A DNA stretch of 9,880 bases, taken from assembly GCA_902489795.1 (NCBI GenBank), contig CABUBU010000041.1:1-9880 (forward strand). Direction: 5' to 3'. The translations under genes and the position numbers were made by a program. Below the pieces are notes generated by a model, which saw only the letters and a list, made by a program, of their open reading frames with translations, was not told where the DNA came from and ran no database searches. This document shows, piece after piece, positions 5,278-9,880 of this stretch (its first letter is position 1; the number at the start of each line of letters is the position of its first letter). Source of the stretch: an uncultured Azospirillum sp. GTDB lineage: Bacteria > Pseudomonadota > Alphaproteobacteria > RF32 > CAG-239.

Positions 5278-6303
5278 TTATGCTACCTTATTGTGTTCTG
5301 AGTCGTGAACCGGAGTTTTCTTTTCTTCCACCGTAAAGCCCGCGCGCAGGCAGTCGTGCATGTGGATGACGCCGATCGGCTTTTTGTTGTCAACGACGAA
5401 TAGCTGGGTTATTCCTTTACCGGTCGTGTTCATGACGTTTACCGCTTCCGCAACCAGAACGTCGGGAGAAGTTGTTTTCGGATTTCGGGTCATGATGTCT
5501 TCGGCGGTTTTGTCGAACAGGTCGTTGTCCAGCGAACTGGCCATTGCCCGGCGCAGGTCGCCGTCGGTAATCATGCCGCTCAAGTCGCCGTTTTCGTCGA
5601 TGATGCCGACGCAGCCGAGCATTTTGGACGACATGGTCAGGATAATCTGACGCAAAGCGGCGTGTTCGTTTAAGATCGGCATTTCGTCGCCGGCGTGCAT
5701 CAGGTCGGAAACCTTTTGCAGAATGGCGCCGAGCTTTCCGCCCGGATGCCGCTGCTTGTAATTGCTTTTGGAAAAGCCTTTGCGTTCCATCAGCGCAATC
5801 GCCAAAATATCGCCCAGTACCAGGGTGGCGGTGGTGGAAGACGTCGGCGCCAGTCCGAGCGGACAGGCTTCGCCGGCGTCCGGCAGCCGAAGCACGATGT
5901 CTCCCGCTTTGCCGAGCGTGCTGTCCGGGTTTTTGGTCATCGAGATCAGCGGGATGCTGTATCTTTTGCAGTAGATCAGAATGTCGGACAGTTCTTTGGA
6001 TTCTCCGCCGTTGGAAATGGCCAGCACCATGTCTTCGTTGGTCAGCATGCCCAGATCGCCGTGGCTGGCTTCCGCCGGATGGACGAAAAACGAAGGAGTG
6101 CCGGTCGAAGCCAGCGTTGCCGCGATTTTCTGGCCGATGTGTCCGGATTTTCCCATTCCGGTGACGATGACGCGTCCTTTGACGGACTGCATCATGTCGA
6201 GCGCCTTGGTCAGGTTTCCGTCAAGTTCGCTTTCCATGATGCGAAGGGCGTCGATTTCCTTGTCAATGGTTCGGCGCGCAGATTCGATATCGGTGTTTGA
6301 CAT
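5278..6303 (-). CDS. kdsD: D-arabinose 5-phosphate isomerase (SIS + CBS pair)
   Basis: Interconverts ribulose 5-phosphate and arabinose 5-phosphate, the first step towards Kdo, the inner-core sugar of lipopolysaccharide. At 341 residues it is near the usual 325-330. Residues of about 35-185 form the SIS sugar-phosphate domain (GMGKSG 49-54, HPAEASHGDLG 75-85, SNGGES 97-102, APTSSTT 152-158). HPGGKLG (186-192) is the family linker, and two CBS motifs follow to about 325 (ITDGDLRR 245-252; FVVDNKKPIGVIHMHD 302-317). The C-terminal tail VEEKKTPVHDSEHNKVA is an extra. ATG 6301-6303 is chosen for AAGGA 10 bases upstream and for matching the family; the frame stays open to 6648, but that extension looks non-coding. 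First gene of the LPS operon, followed directly by lptC. Confidence 0.93.
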   Translation of the reverse strand: MSNTDIESARRTIDKEIDALRIMESELDGNLTKALDMMQSVKGRVIVTGMGKSGHIGQKIAATLASTGTPSFFVHPAEASHGDLGMLTNEDMVLAISNGGESKELSDILIYCKRYSIPLISMTKNPDSTLGKAGDIVLRLPDAGEACPLGLAPTSSTTATLVLGDILAIALMERKGFSKSNYKQRHPGGKLGAILQKVSDLMHAGDEMPILNEHAALRQIILTMSSKMLGCVGIIDENGDLSGMITDGDLRRAMASSLDNDLFDKTAEDIMTRNPKTTSPDVLVAEAVNVMNTTGKGITQLFVVDNKKPIGVIHMHDCLRAGFTVEEKKTPVHDSEHNKVA

Positions 6304-6343
6304 TATTGCGTAGTCCTTAAAAAACAGCATTAAAATATAGCAG

Positions 6344-6372
6344 AGGATATTATTATTTGATTCGGAAAGCAA
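6344..6372 (-). promoter_or_regulatory. Possible promoter of the kdsD-lptB operon
   Basis: On the minus strand TTGCTT (6367-6372) is followed 17 bases later by TATCCT (6344-6349), placing a start near 6337 and a leader of about 35 bases before the kdsD ATG. Both hexamers deviate from consensus and the region is AT-rich enough to offer alternatives, including a TGCTATATT stretch nearer the gene. Confidence 0.35.
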
Positions 6373-6633
6373 GTATTTTTCCAAATATGTACAAATGTAT
6401 TTTATAAGCCACGGGGGAGGTGGGGCGCCGGGATTTTTGTTTGCAAAGATTGTTCCGTATCTTGGGCGGTTGTTTGAAAAACGTCTGGCGGTTGTTGCGT
6501 GTCTTGCGGAATTTAGGTAAAAAAACAGTTGGTGTGACGAATGTTTCCGGTTCAAACGGCGCGGGTGAAAAAGCCGGTCGGAAACTTTTTGCCGCCGCTG
6601 TCGGCAAAAGCGTTCCGTACGTAAAAAAAACGG
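6373..6633. other. Divergent intergenic region without a supported gene
   Basis: This is the middle of the 492-base spacer between kdsD and rpsL. Both strands have short open frames (plus 6420-6659, minus 6353-6607), but they yield basic, low-complexity peptides, overlap each other and lack a well-placed ribosome-binding site. I see no RNA gene, long repeat or strong inverted repeat in it. Confidence 0.5.
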
Positions 6634-6662
6634 TTGACTCTCAAACAAATCAACATTAGTAT
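6634..6662 (+). promoter_or_regulatory. Sigma-70-type promoter of the str operon
   Basis: TTGACT (6634-6639) and TAGTAT (6657-6662) are separated by exactly 17 bases, five and four matches to the consensus hexamers. Transcription would start around 6669, leaving a leader of about 125 bases before rpsL. It is the best promoter-like pair in the spacer and faces the ribosomal genes. Confidence 0.65.
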
Positions 6663-6676
6663 GCGCTCAAATCCGG

Positions 6677-6758
6677 TTTCCGAAAGGTGCCGGAAATGTC
6701 GAAAAATAAGAGTTTTCACGTCGTGCGGGCAGATTCGTCTGCTGCAGGGCGACTTTTT
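6677..6758 (+). promoter_or_regulatory. Structured str-operon leader with attenuator-like hairpin
   Basis: Two structures lie in the predicted leader. TTTCCG (6677-6682) pairs with CGGAAA (6691-6696). The larger one combines GTCG/CGAC (6720-6723 with 6750-6753), TGC/GCA (6724-6726 with 6744-6746) and GCAGA/TCTGC (6729-6733 with 6738-6742), capped by a TTCG tetraloop and followed at once by five T's (6754-6758). It therefore resembles an intrinsic terminator or a protein-binding hairpin about 40 bases before the rpsL start. Regulation by it is an inference. Confidence 0.5.
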
Positions 6759-6795
6759 ATGTATTGTAATTTAATTTAACATAAGGAAATTTGTG

Positions 6796-7167
6796 ATGCC
6801 TACAATTAGTCAGTTAATTCGTAAATCACGAACACCTAAAGTGAAAAGAAACAAGGTCCCGGCCTTGAAGGCTTGCCCACAGAAACGCGGTGTTTGCACA
6901 AGGGTTTACACGACGACCCCGAAAAAGCCGAACTCCGCTTTGCGTAAAGTGGCTCGCGTTCGGTTGACAAACGGCTTTGAAGTAATCAGCTATATCCCTG
7001 GTGAAGGTCATAATCTTCAGGAACACTCAGTGGTGCTGATTAAAGGAGGCCGTGTAAAAGACTTGCCTGGTGTTCGTTACCATATCATCCGCGGTACTTT
7101 GGATACTCAGGGTATTGCCAAACGTCGTCAGCGTCGTTCTCTGTACGGCGCCAAGAAACCGAAATAG
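6796..7167 (+). CDS. rpsL: 30S ribosomal protein S12
   Basis: Small-subunit protein at the decoding centre, controlling tRNA selection accuracy. The 123 residues match the standard length and nearly every conserved block is present: TISQLIRKSR at the N-terminus, TTTPKKPNSALRKVARVRLT (39-58) and GGRVKDLPGVRYHIIRG (84-100), ending RRSLYGAKKPK. Lys43 and Lys88, where changes give streptomycin resistance in E. coli, are both wild type, and Asp89, the methylthiolation site, is present. ATG 6796-6798 is preferred over the GTG at 6793 because AAGGA (6783-6787) is 8 bases upstream and the protein then matches the family start. First gene of the str operon, 13 bases before rpsG. Confidence 0.98.
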   Translation: MPTISQLIRKSRTPKVKRNKVPALKACPQKRGVCTRVYTTTPKKPNSALRKVARVRLTNGFEVISYIPGEGHNLQEHSVVLIKGGRVKDLPGVRYHIIRGTLDTQGIAKRRQRRSLYGAKKPK

Positions 7168-7180
7168 GGAGGGGTAAGTT

Positions 7181-7651
7181 ATGTCACGTCGTCACAGTGC
7201 AGAAAAAAGAATTGTGCTGCCCGATGCAAAATACCATGATAAGGTAGTTGCAAAGTTTATTAACAACGTTATGGAAGACGGTAAGAAAGCCGTTGCCGAA
7301 AAAATCGTATATTCGGCATTCGACATTCTGGCCGCCAAAACCAAGCAGGATGCCCTGACCGTTTTCGGCGAAGCGATCGAAAATGTTAAGCCGGTTCTGG
7401 AAGTGAAATCTCGCCGCGTAGGTGGTGCCACTTATCAGGTTCCGTGCGAAGTTCGTGCCGACCGTCGTCAGGCGCTGGCGATCCGCTGGATCATTGCCGC
7501 CGCTCTGAAACGTTCGGAAACCACCATGACTGAAAAGCTGGCCAACGAACTGCTTGATGCTGCCGCCAATCGCGGTGCCGCCGTTAAGAAACGCGAGGAC
7601 ACCCATAAGATGGCCGAAGCCAACAAAGCTTTCTCTCACTACAAGTTTTAA
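7181..7651 (+). CDS. rpsG: 30S ribosomal protein S7
   Basis: Primary 16S rRNA-binding protein that nucleates assembly of the 30S head and lines the E-site exit. The 156 residues are the standard bacterial length. Family landmarks are MSRRHSAEKR at the start, KFINNVMEDGKK (25-36), ENVKPVLEVKSRRVGGATYQ (67-86) and VPCEVRADRRQALAIRWI (87-104), with the helical C-terminus ending AFSHYKF. A strong purine-rich ribosome-binding site, GGGAGGGG (7168-7175), precedes the ATG. In E. coli S7 represses its operon by binding the roughly 100-base rpsL-rpsG spacer; here that spacer is only 13 bases, so that mode of control cannot work in the same form. Confidence 0.98.
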   Translation: MSRRHSAEKRIVLPDAKYHDKVVAKFINNVMEDGKKAVAEKIVYSAFDILAAKTKQDALTVFGEAIENVKPVLEVKSRRVGGATYQVPCEVRADRRQALAIRWIIAAALKRSETTMTEKLANELLDAAANRGAAVKKREDTHKMAEANKAFSHYKF

Positions 7652-7669
7652 GTTCGAGGAAATAGCGCA

Positions 7670-9745
7670 ATGGCTCGTACACACAGTTTGGATTTGTACA
7701 GAAATATCGGTATCATGGCGCATATTGATGCCGGTAAAACCACCACAACAGAGCGTATTCTCTACTACACGGGTGTAAACCATAAGATTGGTGAAACTCA
7801 TGAAGGATCCGCCACTATGGACTGGATGGAACAGGAACAGGAACGCGGTATTACCATTACTTCTGCGGCAACGACATGTTTCTGGAAGGGGTATCGTGTC
7901 AATATCATTGATACTCCGGGACACGTTGACTTCACTGTTGAAGTTGAGCGCTCTTTGCGCGTTTTGGACGGTGCAATCACTGTTTTCGATTCGGTTGCCG
8001 GTGTCGAACCCCAGTCTGAAACCGTATGGCGTCAGGCCGATAAATACAAGGTTCCGAGAATTTGCTTCTGCAACAAAATGGATCGTATCGGCGCCAACTT
8101 CTATCGCTGTCTGGATATGATTAAAGACCGTCTGGGCGCCCGTCCGATAGCCATTCAGCTGCCGATCGGTGCAGAAGCTGAATTCCGCGGTATTATCGAT
8201 TTGTTGCAGATGAAAGCAATTGTTTATACTGGTGATACTGCAGATTCTCCAATTGAGATTCAGGAAATTCCGGCTGACTTGAAAGAAAAAGCCGAACAGT
8301 ATCATGCCGAAATGGTCGAAATGGCGGTTGAAGAAGACGAACAGGCCATGGAAGATTACCTGGAAGGCAAGGAAATTCCGATAGAAACCCTGAAAAAGTG
8401 CATCCGCAAAGGTACTTTGTCGCAGAGCTTCGTTCCGGTTTGCTGCGGTACCGCTTTCAAGAACAAAGGCGTTCAGCCGCTTCTGGACGCGGTTATCGAC
8501 TACCTGCCGTCGCCGCTCGATATTCCGGCGATCGAAGGGGTTAAGCCCGGCAGCGAAGAAGTGATCCTGCGTCATCCCGACGACAAGGAACCGTTGTCGG
8601 CTCTGGCTTTTAAGATCATGAACGATCCGTTCGTCGGTTCGCTGACTTTCGTCCGCATCTATTCGGGCACCATGCAGGCCGGTACTTATATTTACAACTC
8701 GGTCAAAGACAAAAAAGAACGCGTCGGCCGCATGTTGCTGATGCACTCCAACAAACGCGAAGATCTCAAAGAGGCCAACGCCGGTGACATTATCGCTCTG
8801 GCCGGTTTGAAGGATACCACCACCGGCGACACTTTGTGCGACCAGTCCAATCCGATCATTCTGGAAAATATGGAATTTCCGGATCCGGTTATTGAACTGG
8901 CGGTTGAACCAAAAACCAAGGTTGACGTCGAAAAAATGGGCTTGGCTCTGTCCCGTCTGGCAATGGAAGATCCGTCGTTTAAGGTTTCTTCCGATCCGGA
9001 TTCCGGACAGACCATCATCCGCGGCATGGGCGAACTGCACCTCGACATTATCGTTGATCGTCTGAAACGCGAATTCAAGGTCGAATGCAATGTCGGCGAA
9101 CCGCAGGTTGCTTACCGCGAAACGATTACCAAACCCTGCGACATCGAATACACCCACAAGAAACAGTCGGGTGGTGCCGGTCAGTTCGCGAAGGTCAAGA
9201 TCAAATTTGAACCCTTGGAAGGCTATACCGGGTTTGAATTTGAAAATACCGTTGTCGGCGGTAATGTTCCGAAGGAATATATCCCCGGCGTCGAAAAAGG
9301 TTTGCGCAGTGCCATGGATGCCGGCGTTATTGCCGGATATCCGGTAACCGGCGTCAAGTGCAACCTGTATGACGGTGCTTACCACGAAGTCGACTCCAAC
9401 GTTATGTGCTTTGAAATCGCTGCCCGTGCCGCTTTCCGCGAAGGAATGCGTCAGGCTAGCCCGAAGCTGTTGGAACCGATCATGAAAGTGGAAGTCGTTA
9501 CCCCTGAAGAATACATGGGTGACATCATCGGCGACCTGAATTCCCGCCGCGGTTTGGTAAACGGCATGGATCAGCGTGCGAATGCCCGGGTGATTGACGC
9601 TCAGGTACCGCTCGCCAACATGTTCGGTTACGTCAATACGCTGCGTTCGCTTTCTCAGGGACGCGCTCAGTTCACGATGGTCTTTGATCATTACGCGGAA
9701 GTTCCGAACGATATTGCCGAGAAGGTAAAAGCGAAGAACGCTTAA
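7670..9745 (+). CDS. fusA: Translation elongation factor G
   Basis: The GTPase that drives ribosomal translocation and, with ribosome recycling factor, subunit splitting. At 691 residues it is full length. The G domain shows AHIDAGKT (17-24), switch I ending in GITIT (60-64), DTPGH (81-85) and NKMD (135-138). Domains II to V follow, including the GMGELHLDI segment of domain III and the SGGAGQFAKVKI start of domain IV. The ILYYTGVNHKIGE-HEGSATMDWM wording is the canonical bacterial EF-G of the str operon, not the tetracycline-protection or mitochondrial-type paralogues. The ATG has CGAGGA about 9 bases upstream and lies 18 bases after rpsG. The large frame antisense to it is a shadow. Confidence 0.98.
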   Translation: MARTHSLDLYRNIGIMAHIDAGKTTTTERILYYTGVNHKIGETHEGSATMDWMEQEQERGITITSAATTCFWKGYRVNIIDTPGHVDFTVEVERSLRVLDGAITVFDSVAGVEPQSETVWRQADKYKVPRICFCNKMDRIGANFYRCLDMIKDRLGARPIAIQLPIGAEAEFRGIIDLLQMKAIVYTGDTADSPIEIQEIPADLKEKAEQYHAEMVEMAVEEDEQAMEDYLEGKEIPIETLKKCIRKGTLSQSFVPVCCGTAFKNKGVQPLLDAVIDYLPSPLDIPAIEGVKPGSEEVILRHPDDKEPLSALAFKIMNDPFVGSLTFVRIYSGTMQAGTYIYNSVKDKKERVGRMLLMHSNKREDLKEANAGDIIALAGLKDTTTGDTLCDQSNPIILENMEFPDPVIELAVEPKTKVDVEKMGLALSRLAMEDPSFKVSSDPDSGQTIIRGMGELHLDIIVDRLKREFKVECNVGEPQVAYRETITKPCDIEYTHKKQSGGAGQFAKVKIKFEPLEGYTGFEFENTVVGGNVPKEYIPGVEKGLRSAMDAGVIAGYPVTGVKCNLYDGAYHEVDSNVMCFEIAARAAFREGMRQASPKLLEPIMKVEVVTPEEYMGDIIGDLNSRRGLVNGMDQRANARVIDAQVPLANMFGYVNTLRSLSQGRAQFTMVFDHYAEVPNDIAEKVKAKNA

Positions 9746-9759
9746 AGCATAAGTGAATG

Positions 9760-9808
9760 TTTTCGGGGCGGTTTGCGGCGTTTCCGCGGCCGCTCCGGAA
9801 AAGTTTTT
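9760..9808 (+). terminator. Terminator-like hairpin between fusA and tuf
   Basis: A 12-bp outer stem (9760-9771 with 9790-9801, including G-U pairs) encloses a 4-bp inner stem GCGG/CCGC (9775-9778 with 9784-9787), followed by five T's (9804-9808); a second run of seven T's occurs just before the tuf ribosome-binding site. It looks like an intrinsic terminator set inside an operon, so partial attenuation or an mRNA processing and stability element is more likely than a full stop. No clear promoter for tuf is seen in the 94-base spacer. Confidence 0.55.
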
Positions 9809-9839
9809 AATAAAATAATTTTTTTAGGAAGAAGCACAG

Positions 9840-9880
9840 ATGGCAAAAGAGAAATTTGAAAGAAGCAAGCCGCACTGCAA
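9840..9880 (+). CDS. tuf: Elongation factor Tu, N-terminal start only (truncated by window end)
   Basis: The GTPase that delivers aminoacyl-tRNA to the ribosome. Only 13 codons and two bases are inside the window, but the visible peptide MAKEKFERSKPHC is the near-invariant EF-Tu start (family norm MAKEKFERTKPHVNIGT), and its place after fusA in the str operon fits. Val-to-Cys at residue 13 is a mild departure. AGGAAG (9826-9831) is about 10 bases upstream of the ATG. The GTP-binding motifs lie beyond the edge. Confidence 0.93.
   Translation, partial: MAKEKFERSKPHC

Noticed and set aside
6304..6648. N-terminal extension of KdsD by 115 codons
   Set aside because: The extension is compositionally unlike the protein, crosses the likely promoter, and the family start with a good ribosome-binding site is at 6303.
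7184..9691. An 835-codon open frame on the minus strand opposite rpsG and fusA
   Set aside because: It is exactly antisense to two highly conserved genes, has no ribosome-binding site or family resemblance, and is explained by codon bias in fusA leaving few stops on the other strand.

Overview
The window reads as chromosomal DNA from a Gram-negative bacterium. It carries a complete lipopolysaccharide (LPS) transport block (kdsD, lptC, lptA, lptB) beside hpf and ptsN, facing away from the conserved str operon (rpsL, rpsG, fusA, tuf). This gene set and order, and the style of the EF-G and S12 proteins, suggest an alphaproteobacterium of moderate GC with AT-rich spacers. A host-associated or gut lineage is possible, but that is only a guess; no rRNA or phylogenetic marker was searched.

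Positions 1-1772 hold no convincing intact gene. From left to right there is a 20-base element followed by a GC hairpin (81-117), a long bidirectional terminator (128-167), a degenerate purine-rich tandem repeat of about 25 bases (176-330), and a stretch that looks like a decayed coding region (about 446-935). Next comes a run of abutting inverted repeats ending in an intrinsic terminator (1086-1275), which repeats the 20-base element and is the best candidate for an undescribed structured RNA. A pyrimidine tract, a triplicated ACAAACGT motif and the terminator of the next operon (1700-1734) follow.

Positions 1773-6303 are all on the minus strand. Read in transcription order: kdsD (arabinose 5-phosphate isomerase, first step of Kdo synthesis), lptC, lptA and lptB (bridge and motor of LPS export), a terminator, then a separate promoter driving hpf (ribosome hibernation factor) and ptsN (nitrogen PTS EIIA). 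kdsD, lptC and lptA are packed without gaps and lptB follows after 22 bases. The rpoN gene that often sits between lptB and hpf is absent.

Positions 6304-6795 form the divergent control region. It has a good promoter for the str operon, a structured leader with a UUCG-capped hairpin and T-run, and a weaker promoter for kdsD. Positions 6796-9880 hold rpsL, rpsG and fusA, closely spaced, then a terminator-like hairpin and the first codons of tuf, cut by the window edge. The layout pairs envelope building on one strand with translation on the other, both growth-linked.
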